From NCBI RefSeq assembly GCF_000814325.1, contig NZ_JPHF01000007.1, forward strand, positions 1-64,000: a stretch of DNA of 64,000 bases. Reading direction: 5' to 3'. The DNA is from Flavihumibacter sp. ZG627. Its GTDB lineage: Bacteria > Bacteroidota > Bacteroidia > Chitinophagales > Chitinophagaceae. The translations under genes and the position numbers were made by a program. Shown here in pieces: positions 9,375-18,575 of this stretch (positions within the stretch are counted from its first letter, which is position 1; every line of letters starts with the position of its first letter). The notes beneath the pieces are model-generated. The model made no database searches and was not told where the DNA came from. It was given only the letters and a program-made list of their open reading frames with translations.

Positions 9375-11054
9375 TTAAAGGTTACCTTTTTTCAATTCAG
9401 ACACGGCATGATCAGCAGCTCTTGCTGTTAACGCCATATAAGTTAATGAAGGATTCACACAAGCGGCGGAGGCCATAGCCGCGCCATCTGTTACAAAAAC
9501 GTTTGGTGCATCCCAAACCTGGTTCCATTTGTTCAAAACCGATGTCTTTGGATCCCTTCCCATACGAGCAGTTCCCATTTCATGGATACCTCTTCCAGGG
9601 GTTCCATCACCATCCCATTTACGTACATTTTTAACCCCTGCAGCAATAAGAATTGCTTCTCCCTCATCCATCATGTCCTTGCGCATTTTCTTTTCATTCT
9701 CCTTCAGCTCGCAATCAATGGCAAGTACATTCAGTCCCCACTTGTCTTTAACTGTTTTATCAAGCGTTACTTTATTCTCATGATAAGGTAATATCTCACC
9801 AAAACCTCCCATACCCATTGTCCAGCCGCCAGGTTCAGAGAGCGCTTCTTTAAGTTCGGCGCCGATATTAAGTTCAGCGATCTCCCTTCTCCAGCCACTT
9901 CTGCTGGCAGAGCCCTGGTAACCAAATCCACGCACATAATCACGTTTGTCATTTCCCACATTCTGGAAGCGTGGAATGTAAAATCCATTCGGCCTTCGAC
10001 CTGAATAATATTTATCATCATAACCTTCAACGATTCCACTCGCACCAACACCGAGGTGGTGATCCATGAGATTATGTCCAAGTGCATTACTGCTGCTACC
10101 CAAACCATCAGGCCAGATATCTGTTGCACTATTCATGAGTATCCATGTTGAGTTCAATGCAGATGCATTCAGGAAAATGATCTTAGCGAAATACTCATAG
10201 GTCTGGTTTGTTTCTGCATCAAGCACTTCAACACCTTTAGCCTTTTTTGTATCCTTATCGTAAATGATCTTAGTTACGATTGACCATGGCCGTAAGGTCA
10301 GGTTACCAGTTGCCATTGCTGCAGGTAAAGTTGCCGATTGTGTACTGAAGTATGCGCCGAATGGACAACCCAGCCAGCATTTATTCCGATACTGGCAATT
10401 GGAACGACCATTGATTGGTGCCGTTAAGTTGGCACTACGCCCAATGATGAGTGCACGCTCTCCTTTAAAATGTGCCTTGATCCTGGCGGCGGCATCTTTC
10501 TCAACACAGTTTAATTCCATAGCTGGCAAAAATTCGCCATCAGGAAGGATAGCCAGGTTTTCTTTAGATCCATTTACCCCCGCAAACTTTTCGGCATAAC
10601 TGTACCATGGAGCAATATCATTATAACGAATAGGCCAATCAACACCGTGGCCGTCTTTAAGGTTAGCTTCAAAATCAGTATCACTAAAGCGGTAACTCTG
10701 CCTGCCCCATGTAAGCGAACGTCCACCAACATGGTATCCGCGGAACCAGTCGAATCGTTTTATCTCTGTATATGGACAATCCTTATCACTTACCCAAAAA
10801 TCAAGGTTGGTTTCATTGAGGGGATAATCACGTTTAAGAACGGGATAGTTCGCAATCATTTCCTGGGTGCGGCCTCCACGGTGAGGGAAATCCCAGGGAT
10901 GTTTGTTGGCATTCACATAATCCTTCACGTGCTCAACATTTCTGCCTCTTTCAAGCATCAATGTTTTAAGCCCTTTTTCCGTTAATTCCTTAGCGGCCCA
11001 ACCTCCGCTAATTCCGGAGCCAATTACGATGGCATCATAAGTATTCTCGGCCAT
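9375..11054 (-). CDS. GMC family FAD-dependent sugar dehydrogenase (copy 2)
   Basis: The 559-residue paralogue of the neighbour at 7648-9369 has GSGISG at 12-17, a cysteine group C220/C226/C230 (CQYRNKCWLGC), catalytic His491 and Asn534. The N-terminal extension of copy 1 (14 residues) is absent. The two genes share almost every motif, including the C-terminal ALTARAADHAVSELKK, so they arose by local duplication and may have split substrates. Both probably use the small subunit encoded at 7047-7616. A gap of 44 bases separates it from the TIM-barrel gene upstream in the same operon. Confidence 0.88.
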   Translation of the reverse strand: MAENTYDAIVIGSGISGGWAAKELTEKGLKTLMLERGRNVEHVKDYVNANKHPWDFPHRGGRTQEMIANYPVLKRDYPLNETNLDFWVSDKDCPYTEIKRFDWFRGYHVGGRSLTWGRQSYRFSDTDFEANLKDGHGVDWPIRYNDIAPWYSYAEKFAGVNGSKENLAILPDGEFLPAMELNCVEKDAAARIKAHFKGERALIIGRSANLTAPINGRSNCQYRNKCWLGCPFGAYFSTQSATLPAAMATGNLTLRPWSIVTKIIYDKDTKKAKGVEVLDAETNQTYEYFAKIIFLNASALNSTWILMNSATDIWPDGLGSSSNALGHNLMDHHLGVGASGIVEGYDDKYYSGRRPNGFYIPRFQNVGNDKRDYVRGFGYQGSASRSGWRREIAELNIGAELKEALSEPGGWTMGMGGFGEILPYHENKVTLDKTVKDKWGLNVLAIDCELKENEKKMRKDMMDEGEAILIAAGVKNVRKWDGDGTPGRGIHEMGTARMGRDPKTSVLNKWNQVWDAPNVFVTDGAAMASAACVNPSLTYMALTARAADHAVSELKKGNL

Positions 11055-11098
11055 ATTTCTTATTTGTGGTTTGTTTGATTGTTGTAGTTAATATTGAA

Positions 11099-11983
11099 TT
11101 ACACATCACATAATTGCACAGCTTTACGCAATGATGCAATTTTATCGGCTGCAGCCGGAATGAATTCCTGTGCCACATAACCCTTAAAGCCTGTAGCAGC
11201 AATTGCTTTCATGATAGCAGGATAATAAAGTTCCTGACTCTCATCAATCTCATGGCGGCCAGGATTCCCACCTGTATGATAATGGCCGAAGTACTGGTGA
11301 TTGTTCTGGATGGATCTCATGATATCTCCCTCATCGATCTGCATGTGATAGATATCATAGAGCAATTTGAAATTTGGGGTTTGAAGTCGTTTGCAGAGTT
11401 CAATGCCCCATGCCGAACGGTCGCACATGTAATCTTTATGATCCACCCTGCTATTCAGCAATTCCATTTGTATGGTAACACCATGCTTTTCTGCCAGGGA
11501 AAGAATCTTCTTCAATCCTCCCACCGAATTCTTAAGGCCGGTTTCATCGTCCATGCCATCCCTGTTTCCACTGAAACAGATCAGGTTTTTATAACCAGCT
11601 TTAGACACCAATGGAATCATCTCCGTGTAATTTTTCACCAAAGTATCATGGTATTCTGTGTGGTTGAATCCATGTACAAGGTTAATCTCAGCACCATTAC
11701 ACATGGAAGATTCGAGTCCATATTTTTTTAGTACATCCCATTCATTTGGCCCTACAAGATCAATGCCTTTTATTCCGATATCTTTTGCCTGCTTACATAA
11801 TTCGTCCAGGGAAAGAAATGAATAGGTCCATCTGCAAACAGCATGATTAATATTACCTTTCATTAAATTATCAGATTTTTCACTGCAACCGGATGCAAGA
11901 GATGAAATAGGTGAGAGCGCCACGCCAGCACCTGCTGCCAGGATTTTTTTCATGGCATACCTTCTTGTATTTTCTGGTTTCAT
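11099..11983 (-). CDS. Tat-exported TIM-barrel sugar isomerase-like lipoprotein (hydroxypyruvate isomerase-like)
   Basis: The 294-residue protein belongs to the AP-endonuclease-2/xylose-isomerase-like TIM-barrel family and looks most like hydroxypyruvate isomerase (RWTYSFLSLDELC near the start of the barrel, the metal-site Glu in IQMELLNSRVDHKDY, Asp/His in LLYDIYHMQ, and Glu in VAQEFIP). The N-terminus carries TRRYAMKK, a twin-arginine-like motif, and a lipobox LASGC near residue 33, so it acts in the periplasm, unlike true cytoplasmic hydroxypyruvate isomerase. In 3-keto-sugar pathways related barrels act as lyases or hydrolases on keto-glycosides. That role is an inference here. It sits 9 bases after the transporter gene. 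Confidence 0.8.
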   Translation of the reverse strand: MKPENTRRYAMKKILAAGAGVALSPISSLASGCSEKSDNLMKGNINHAVCRWTYSFLSLDELCKQAKDIGIKGIDLVGPNEWDVLKKYGLESSMCNGAEINLVHGFNHTEYHDTLVKNYTEMIPLVSKAGYKNLICFSGNRDGMDDETGLKNSVGGLKKILSLAEKHGVTIQMELLNSRVDHKDYMCDRSAWGIELCKRLQTPNFKLLYDIYHMQIDEGDIMRSIQNNHQYFGHYHTGGNPGRHEIDESQELYYPAIMKAIAATGFKGYVAQEFIPAAADKIASLRKAVQLCDV

Positions 11984-11992
11984 AGTTCTATT

Positions 11993-13267
11993 TTAGGCAC
12001 CCGCTATGGTTACTTTTTTTCTGTTTCGCATATAAATTACCAGCCCTGTAAAGGCTACAACCAAAATGATGGGGATCACGGCAGTTGCTTTTAAAACATC
12101 CGGTCCGGCAGAGAGTTGTGCCGCTGCATACTGGGCAGCTTCACTGGATCCCGCCGCCGCCGACCTGTAGGTATCAAGAGCTGCGCCTTCCGGCAATTGT
12201 TTCATCAAAAGCCTGTCATAAAAACCTCCCATGAATAAGGTATAAACTGAAACAGCGAACATACCAGCTCCACCCATAAGGTTAAGACCCAGCGCGCCAG
12301 ATTTTGGAATATTCTCCGCTACAAAACCCAGCATGGTTGGCCAGAAATAACATACGCCTATACCAAATATAAGGGCAGCAAAATAAAGGGAATTACCACT
12401 CATGGTACTAAGCATATAAATCCCGATTGCAGCCATGATTGCCGACATCAGTAACACTCCCTGCGGAGAAAAGCGATGTACTACTGGTTCAGCAAGACCA
12501 CGACCTACAACCATCACGCCCGTGGTAATGGTTAGAATCAGAATTGGATTGTCTGTAACATTATTAAGGAGTACTCCAACCCACTGTCCGGTAAAAAGTT
12601 CGGTAATAGCTGTGCCAAACATACAGATGAACATGAAGAGGAATAAAGGTGTGGCTACTGCCTTGTACATTTCAGCCGTTGAAACCCCTGCGGCAACACG
12701 CTCGGTAACGGGAAAGTCTAACCGCGAAAACAGGTATCCATATATTAGTGTTGGCAGGATCATCATTGCTACCTGTATCTGCCATCCTATGCCGAGTTTA
12801 TCGAATAGGAATACTATAAGGGTACCAATGAAAATTCCTCCCGGAAACCATAAATGGAAATGGTTGAGCTTAGTAGTTTTATTTTCCGGATAAAGTGTTG
12901 CCACCAGCGGATTACAGGCTGCTTCTACAGTACCGTTTGCTATACCAATCAGTAAGGTGGAAATAAATAATGACCAGAAACCACCGGCAAAAATGGTTAG
13001 CACAATTCCTGCGAGGTGGAATATAAATGCTACGATCAGAAGTTTTTTCATTCCAATGGCATCTACTACCATCCCTCCAATTACAACTGCAAGGGGAAAG
13101 CCCCAGAAAGCTGTTGCAGCAATGGAGGCAAGTTGAGGAGGATCCAAATGAAATTCCTGGCCCAGTCGATTCAGTATCCCTGCCCGGATACCAAAAGACA
13201 AAGAAGTTACTAACAAAGAGAGGCAGCTGGCTACGAATAGTTGATTACGGTTAATGTTGGCTTGCAT
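11993..13267 (-). CDS. MFS sugar transporter (FucP/nucleoside-permease-like)
   Basis: The 424-residue protein has about 12 hydrophobic segments and the major facilitator loop between segments 2 and 3 (GGMVVDAIGMKKLL). The section GIANGTVEAACNPLVATLYPENKT resembles the NPL loop of FucP-type sugar symporters. It is the first gene of the minus-strand operon (transporter, isomerase, two dehydrogenases, small subunit), so it probably moves the oxidised or freed sugar through the inner membrane. The long loop near residues 370-395 is rich in Ala. Substrate is unknown. Confidence 0.82.
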   Translation of the reverse strand: MQANINRNQLFVASCLSLLVTSLSFGIRAGILNRLGQEFHLDPPQLASIAATAFWGFPLAVVIGGMVVDAIGMKKLLIVAFIFHLAGIVLTIFAGGFWSLFISTLLIGIANGTVEAACNPLVATLYPENKTTKLNHFHLWFPGGIFIGTLIVFLFDKLGIGWQIQVAMMILPTLIYGYLFSRLDFPVTERVAAGVSTAEMYKAVATPLFLFMFICMFGTAITELFTGQWVGVLLNNVTDNPILILTITTGVMVVGRGLAEPVVHRFSPQGVLLMSAIMAAIGIYMLSTMSGNSLYFAALIFGIGVCYFWPTMLGFVAENIPKSGALGLNLMGGAGMFAVSVYTLFMGGFYDRLLMKQLPEGAALDTYRSAAAGSSEAAQYAAAQLSAGPDVLKATAVIPIILVVAFTGLVIYMRNRKKVTIAGA

Positions 13268-13496
13268 ATCGTTGGTTTGCTCTATAGACGATTATAAATT
13301 TATGGGATTCGTGTGTATTTGTGACACTAATATTTGTACTCGCAAAAAAAAGATCAGATTCACCCCTATTGTTGCACTATTTTAACCGATTGTTCATTTT
13401 TTTTATCAAATAGGGAGGCTGGTGAATTTTCTGATTTTGAATAGGTTTAATACCTAATTTTAATTCTTTTACTTCATTTCCAATTCATATCTAACG
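13268..13496. promoter_or_regulatory. Divergent control region of the two sugar-oxidation operons
   Basis: This 229-base AT-rich spacer separates the minus-strand operon starting at 13267 and the plus-strand operon starting at 13497. It must hold both promoters. I found no exact TTG-N19-TAnnTTTG match on either strand, which fits activator-dependent promoters, and no obvious long dyad. No regulator gene lies next to it. Confidence 0.45.
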
Positions 13497-15236
13497 ATGG
13501 GTGATTTGCAGATCAAAAAACAGCCAAAAAAATACGATGTTATTATTGTGGGGTCGGGTGCCGGTGGTGGAATGGCCGCTTATATTATGGCCAATGCAGG
13601 TTTAAAGGTCTGCCTTCTGGAAGCGGGTCCTATGTACGATCCGGCCAAGAATGTTACCCAGTTGAAAAATCCCTGGGAATCACCGCGTAGGGGCGCCAGT
13701 ACACGCTTCAGACCATTTGGTGATTTCGACGCCTGTTACTGGGGCTGGGAAATTGATGGGGAACCATATACAAAAGCTGCCGGTACTGAATGGGACTGGT
13801 GGCGGGCGCGCATGTTAGGCGGTCGTACAAATCACTGGGGAAGGATCTCCCTTCGGTTTGGACCCAAAGATTTTAAGCGACGTAGTATTGATGGATTGGG
13901 TGAAGACTGGCCAATTGGGTATGATGATATAAAGCCTTATTACGACCGGGTTGACCAGCTGATCGGCATTTTCGGAACCAATGAGGGATTGGAGAATGAA
14001 CCCGATGGTATCTTTCTTCCACCGCCCAAGCCAAGGCTTCATGAACTCTTTATAAAAAACGGAGCAACAAGAGCAGGTGTTAAAGTAATTCCATCAAGAC
14101 TTTCCATTCTCACAAAAAAGATCAATGATAGCAGGGGTGCCTGTTTCTATTGCAGTCAATGTAACAGGGGCTGCCAGGTGTATGCCGATTTCTCTTCATC
14201 GTCAGTACTGATCAAGCCGGCAATGGCAACAGGTAATATTGATGTTATCCCGAATGCAATGGCAAGGGAAGTACTCACTAATAAAGAAGGCCTTGCTACC
14301 GGAGTTTCATATGTCAATAAGGATGACATGCTCGAATATCAGGTGGAGGCCAAGGTTGTGGTACTTGCAGCGAGTGCCTGCGAATCTTCGCGACTCATGC
14401 TTAATTCAAAATCACAACGTCATCCAAATGGAATTGCCAATTCTAGTGATGTGGTAGGAAGATACCTGCATGATTCTACCGGAGCAGAAATGGGTGGATT
14501 CTTACCACAATTACTGGGGCGTAAAAGATATAATGAAGATGGTGTTGGCGGGATGCATGTTTATTCTCCCTGGTGGCTTGACAATAAAAAAATGGATTTC
14601 CCACGTGGATATCATATTGAATATTGGGGCGGAATGGGCCAGCCCGCCTATGGCTTTGGCGGTGGTATCCAGTTCCAGAATGGTAAATATGCAGTTAATG
14701 GCCAGAAAAAGGAAGCTGGTGGCTATGGCGCTTCCCTGAAAGAGGACTACCGCTACTTTTATGGCGCCAGCGTGGGCATGGCAGGTCGCGGTGAAGCTGT
14801 AGCCTTCCGCGAAAACAATTGCGAGATAGATCCCAATGTTGTAGATAAATATGGTATACCTGTACTACGTTTCAATGTTAAATGGAGTGATCATGAAATC
14901 AACCAGGCAAAGCATATGAAAGAAACTTTCCGGGAGATCATGCACGAGATGGGTGCAATCATTACATGGGGTGATGATGCTAGTGCAGCTAATAATTATG
15001 GTCTCAACCCACCTGGTAAAATTATCCATGAAGCCGGAACTGCAAGAATGGGTAACGATCCGAAATCATCGGCACTCAATAAGTGGAACCAGGCCCATGA
15101 TTGCAAAAATCTTTTTGTTGTGGATGGCGCGCCATTTGTTTCGCAGGCTGATAAAAATATTACCTGGACAATCCTGGCCTTGTCAATGAGAGCAAGTGAA
15201 TACATCATTGACCAGTTGAAAAAACAAAATATCTAA
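13497..15236 (+). CDS. GMC family FAD-dependent dehydrogenase with a CxxCxxCxxxC cluster
   Basis: The 579-residue protein is a third, more distant GMC oxidoreductase: FAD motif GSGAGG (19-24), flavin section GGRTNHWGR (109-115), catalytic His511 ([11 protein letters not shown]) and Asn554 (KNITWT). Its cysteine group is C216, C219, C222 and C226 ([11 protein letters not shown]). This has a fourth cysteine and ferredoxin-like spacing not seen in the two copies at 7.6-11.1 kb, so it may hold a different Fe-S cluster. The next gene encodes its small subunit (18-base gap), and a cytochrome c is in the same operon. This is the typical dehydrogenase, small subunit, cytochrome arrangement of glucoside 3-dehydrogenases. 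Exact substrate unknown. Confidence 0.88.
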   Translation: MGDLQIKKQPKKYDVIIVGSGAGGGMAAYIMANAGLKVCLLEAGPMYDPAKNVTQLKNPWESPRRGASTRFRPFGDFDACYWGWEIDGEPYTKAAGTEWDWWRARMLGGRTNHWGRISLRFGPKDFKRRSIDGLGEDWPIGYDDIKPYYDRVDQLIGIFGTNEGLENEPDGIFLPPPKPRLHELFIKNGATRAGVKVIPSRLSILTKKINDSRGACFYCSQCNRGCQVYADFSSSSVLIKPAMATGNIDVIPNAMAREVLTNKEGLATGVSYVNKDDMLEYQVEAKVVVLAASACESSRLMLNSKSQRHPNGIANSSDVVGRYLHDSTGAEMGGFLPQLLGRKRYNEDGVGGMHVYSPWWLDNKKMDFPRGYHIEYWGGMGQPAYGFGGGIQFQNGKYAVNGQKKEAGGYGASLKEDYRYFYGASVGMAGRGEAVAFRENNCEIDPNVVDKYGIPVLRFNVKWSDHEINQAKHMKETFREIMHEMGAIITWGDDASAANNYGLNPPGKIIHEAGTARMGNDPKSSALNKWNQAHDCKNLFVVDGAPFVSQADKNITWTILALSMRASEYIIDQLKKQNI

Positions 15237-15254
15237 CCCATATCAATATATTAT

Positions 15255-15920
15255 ATGGACAGAAGGAAATCTATAAAAGCAATTGCACTGGGCTCACTTT
15301 CTGCCGGCATGCTGCTTGATGCATGCAAGGAAACAGATAAAAAGGATACAGTAAAAACAGCTGATACAGCGGCAGGTCCTAAGGTTGACCGCATGAAGGA
15401 GGAAGAGGCGCATTATAAAAAGATCACTGCAGAGAAATTTTTCACTGATCATGAAATGGCTACCATAACAATTTTAGCTGATATAATTATTCCAAAAGAT
15501 GAAGTAAGTGGAAGCGCTTCAGAAGCAGGTGTTCCCGATTTCATAGAATTCATTGTGAAGGATATGCCTTACCACCAAACACCGATGCGGGGCGGATTAC
15601 GCTGGCTCGACATGCAATGTTTCCGCCAGTTTGATAAATCGTTTAAGGATTGTAGTGAGGAAGAAAGAATTTCTATGGTTGACCAGATCGCCTATCCTCA
15701 GAAAGCTGCACCTGGAATGCAACAGGGCGTAGCATTTTTCAACCTGATGCGCGATCTAACAGCTTCAGGATTCTATACCTCTCCTATTGGCGTTAAAGAT
15801 ATCGGATATATGGGTAATACGCCCAATCAGTGGAATGGAGTTCCTGATGATGTTCTCAAGCAATATGGAATGGCATATACAGAAAAGGAATTGAAAGAAT
15901 GTATCAGCTTCATGAAATAA
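15255..15920 (+). CDS. Gluconate 2-dehydrogenase subunit 3-like Tat lipoprotein (second copy)
   Basis: The 221-residue protein is the small partner of the dehydrogenase just upstream. It starts MDRRKSIKAIALGS (twin-arginine-like) and has a lipobox LLDAC (Cys24), so it should be exported folded and lipid-anchored. The family core begins near residue 60 (HEMATITILADIIIPKDE) and ends with FYTSPIGVKDIGYMGNTPNQW. Compared with the copy at 7047 it has a charged linker after the lipobox and a longer C-terminus. The two differ enough that each probably serves its own dehydrogenase. Confidence 0.85.
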   Translation: MDRRKSIKAIALGSLSAGMLLDACKETDKKDTVKTADTAAGPKVDRMKEEEAHYKKITAEKFFTDHEMATITILADIIIPKDEVSGSASEAGVPDFIEFIVKDMPYHQTPMRGGLRWLDMQCFRQFDKSFKDCSEEERISMVDQIAYPQKAAPGMQQGVAFFNLMRDLTASGFYTSPIGVKDIGYMGNTPNQWNGVPDDVLKQYGMAYTEKELKECISFMK

Positions 15921-15930
15921 ATCTTAAAGG

Positions 15931-17088
15931 ATGAGCCGAAAACTTAGAATGGGGATGATTGGTGGCGGCAAGGATGCCTTTATTGGTGCAGTGCACCGGA
16001 TGTCTGCCATAATGGATGGTGAAATAGAATTGGTTTGCGGAGCATTCAGCAGTGATGCAGAAAAATCACGGATTAGCGGCTCTTCACTTTATTTACCGAA
16101 CGACAGGGTATATGGGAGCTTTGAAGAAATGATACTTGCTGAAAAAAAATTACCGGAACATATCCGGATGGATTTTGTAAGCATTGTAACTCCCAATCAT
16201 ATGCATTTCGCGCCTGCACGTATGGCCATGGAAAATGGCTTTCATGTGGTGCTCGATAAGCCTGTCACCTTTACACTTGCTGAAGCAATTCAATTGCAGG
16301 AGGTGATTAAAAAAACAGGAATGCTGTTCTGTCTCACGCATACCTATACCGGCTACCCGATGATAAAGGAAGCGCGGCAAATCATTGCTGCCGGCAAGCT
16401 GGGGAAGATCAGGAAGATTCAGGTAGAATATCCCCAGGGATGGTTAACCGAATTCAGGGAAGGATCCAATTACAAACAGGCTGCATGGCGCACCGATCCC
16501 AAACGCAGTGGTATCTCAGGTTGCATGGGTGATATAGGTACCCATGCCTTTAATATGGCTGAATATGTAAGTGGCTTAAAGGTTACCGCCCTTTGTGCAG
16601 AATTAAATATAGTAGTGCCTGGAAGACAATTAGATGATGATGGTGCCGTTTTGCTTCGATTTGAGCAGGGAGCAACTGGTTTTCTTTATGCAACACAGGT
16701 TGCTGCCGGCGAAGAGAATAATCTCAAGATCAGGATTTATGGTGAGTTGGGGGGATTGGAATGGTACCAGGAAGATGCTAATTCATTACGCCTGAAATGG
16801 CTTCATGAGCCCACGCAGGTATTACGTGCCGGCAATCCTTACCTGAGCAGTTATGCGAGGTTTGGAACCCGCACCCCTGCAGGCCACCCCGAAGGATATC
16901 TTGAAGCATTTGCTAACCTCTACCGCAATTTCGCATTAACCCTCAGGACAAAACTGGAGGGGGGCAATCCTGAAAAGGAATGGCTCGATTTCCCTGGCAT
17001 AACAGAAGGGATAAGGGGAATGGCATTTATTGAGAACGTTGTTAGGAGTTCACAATCGGATCAGAAATGGACTCCTTTTGAAGTCTAA
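15931..17088 (+). CDS. Gfo/Idh/MocA family oxidoreductase
   Basis: The 385-residue NAD(P)-dependent sugar oxidoreductase has an N-terminal Rossmann fold (MGMIGGGKDAFIGAVHR, residues 7-23), the sugar-binding lysine in LDKPVTF (canonical EKP changed to DKP) and the C-terminal catalytic section GDIGTHAFNMAEY. The GGGKDAFIGAVHR start is shared with relatives found next to keto-sugar genes, where such enzymes reduce or oxidise the 3-position of a glucosyl unit. There is no signal peptide, so it is cytoplasmic. Ten bases separate it from the small-subunit gene. The likely job is returning the 3-keto sugar to the normal sugar, or oxidising it, inside the cell. Confidence 0.87.
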   Translation: MSRKLRMGMIGGGKDAFIGAVHRMSAIMDGEIELVCGAFSSDAEKSRISGSSLYLPNDRVYGSFEEMILAEKKLPEHIRMDFVSIVTPNHMHFAPARMAMENGFHVVLDKPVTFTLAEAIQLQEVIKKTGMLFCLTHTYTGYPMIKEARQIIAAGKLGKIRKIQVEYPQGWLTEFREGSNYKQAAWRTDPKRSGISGCMGDIGTHAFNMAEYVSGLKVTALCAELNIVVPGRQLDDDGAVLLRFEQGATGFLYATQVAAGEENNLKIRIYGELGGLEWYQEDANSLRLKWLHEPTQVLRAGNPYLSSYARFGTRTPAGHPEGYLEAFANLYRNFALTLRTKLEGGNPEKEWLDFPGITEGIRGMAFIENVVRSSQSDQKWTPFEV

Positions 17089-17109
17089 AAATCAACATAA
17101 AAGAATTAT

Positions 17110-18165
17110 ATGACAACACTTAAAGGTCCCGGTATATTCCTGGCTCAATTCCTGGGCGACAAGGCACCATTCAATAACCTCAGGTCTATTTGCCTTTGGG
17201 CTGAGGCCCTGGGTTTTAAAGGCGTACAGATACCCAGTTGGGACAGTCGTTGTATCGATCTTAAACTGGCTGCAGAAAGTAAGACCTATGCCGATGAAGT
17301 AAAGGGTATAGTAGAGGAATGCGGAATGAGTATTACTGAATTATCCACGCATCTCCAGGGTCAGTTGGTTGCAGTGCATCCGGCATATAATGAACTCTTT
17401 GATGGTTTCGCACCCGAGTCCCTTCGTGGAAATCCAGCTGCCCGTACTGAATGGGCTGTACAACAACTGTTGTATGCAGCACAGGCATCAAGAAACCTGG
17501 GACTCAATGCCCATGCCACTTTCAGCGGAGCGCTGTTATGGCATACTGTTTATCCATGGCCACAGAGGCCGGCGGGATTAGTTGAGACTGGTTTTCGTGA
17601 ATTGGGAAAAAGGTGGCGCCCTATCCTTGACGTATTTGATGAAAATGGTGTAGACCTATGCTATGAGATCCATCCGGGAGAAGACCTTCATGATGGAATA
17701 TCATATGAGATGTTCCTCAAAGAAGTTGACAATCATCCGCGGGCATGCCTCTTGTACGATCCTTCACATTTCGTATTGCAGTGTCTTGATTACCTGGAAT
17801 ACATTGACATTTATCATGAGCGGATACGCATGTTCCATGTAAAGGATGCAGAATTTAATCCAACAGGAAGGCAGGGCGTTTATGGAGGCTACCAGAACTG
17901 GATAAACAGGGCAGGCAGATTCCGTTCATTAGGTGATGGACAGGTTGATTTTGGATCGGTATTCAGCAAACTTGCCGCATATGATTATAAGGGCTGGGCA
18001 GTTATGGAATGGGAATGTTGCATTAAACATCCGGAGGATGGAGCAGCAGAAGGTGCTATCTTTATCCAGGACCATATAATCAGGGTTACTGATAAGGCAT
18101 TTGATGATTTTGCAGGAACTGGTTCAGACGAAGCATTCAACAAGAGAATCCTTGGAATTCAATAA
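17110..18165 (+). CDS. Sugar phosphate isomerase/epimerase-like TIM-barrel protein
   Basis: The 351-residue cytoplasmic protein (no signal peptide) belongs to the AP-endonuclease-2-like TIM barrels. Likely metal ligands are Glu in CYEIHPGEDLHDG, Asp and His in LLYDPSHFVLQ, His in MFHVKDAEF, and Glu in AVMEWECC. Length and the section GVYGGYQNWINRAGRFR place it in the larger subfamily linked with Gfo/Idh/MocA genes in sugar operons, some of which cleave keto-glycosides. It follows the oxidoreductase by 21 bases. The exact reaction cannot be read from sequence. Confidence 0.83.
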   Translation: MTTLKGPGIFLAQFLGDKAPFNNLRSICLWAEALGFKGVQIPSWDSRCIDLKLAAESKTYADEVKGIVEECGMSITELSTHLQGQLVAVHPAYNELFDGFAPESLRGNPAARTEWAVQQLLYAAQASRNLGLNAHATFSGALLWHTVYPWPQRPAGLVETGFRELGKRWRPILDVFDENGVDLCYEIHPGEDLHDGISYEMFLKEVDNHPRACLLYDPSHFVLQCLDYLEYIDIYHERIRMFHVKDAEFNPTGRQGVYGGYQNWINRAGRFRSLGDGQVDFGSVFSKLAAYDYKGWAVMEWECCIKHPEDGAAEGAIFIQDHIIRVTDKAFDDFAGTGSDEAFNKRILGIQ

Positions 18166-18178
18166 ACAAAAAAACAAC

Positions 18179-18574
18179 ATGAAAAAGATCTTTATCATCG
18201 CAGGCATCAGCGCACTCAGCTTTGCATGTGGAGGCACTGACTCAGAAAAGAAGACGGAAACTACTGCTACTGAACAAGAGGCAGCTCCTGAAACCCCTGC
18301 TGTAAATGCAGACGAGGAAAAAGGAATTGAACTTATTGCCGGTAGCGACTGCCTAACCTGTCATAAGGTCAATGAAAAATCTATCGGGCCATCTTACCAG
18401 GATGTGGCAAATAAATACACAGCAAATGATGCCACCATCGTTGACCTTGCAGGCAAGATCATTAAGGGAGGTAGCGGTGTTTGGGGTGAAGTGCCTATGA
18501 CAGCGCATCCACAGCTATCAGAGGATGATGCCAAAACAATGGTAAGATACATCCTCTCATTAAAAACCAAATAA
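18179..18574 (+). CDS. Small c-type cytochrome lipoprotein
   Basis: The 131-residue protein starts at the ATG at 18179; longer in-frame starts overlap the previous gene and would remove the signal peptide. MKKIFIIAGISALSFAC is a lipoprotein signal (Cys17). A Glu/Thr/Ala-rich linker (20-48) leads to a class I cytochrome c with heme site CLTCH (58-62) and the probable axial Met107 (EVPMTAH). It resembles cytochrome c551/c552. Position in the operon suggests that it takes electrons from the Fe-S/FAD dehydrogenase at the periplasmic face and passes them to the respiratory chain. It starts 13 bases after the previous stop. Confidence 0.88.
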   Translation: MKKIFIIAGISALSFACGGTDSEKKTETTATEQEAAPETPAVNADEEKGIELIAGSDCLTCHKVNEKSIGPSYQDVANKYTANDATIVDLAGKIIKGGSGVWGEVPMTAHPQLSEDDAKTMVRYILSLKTK

Positions 18575-18575
18575 G

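Noticed and set aside
11099-11983. Cytoplasmic hydroxypyruvate isomerase of glyoxylate metabolism.
   Set aside because: It has a Tat-like start and a lipobox, and its neighbours are sugar dehydrogenases, so a periplasmic role is more likely.
18101-18178. A longer start for the cytochrome c gene.
   Set aside because: It overlaps the previous gene and puts a polar tail before a clear lipoprotein signal.
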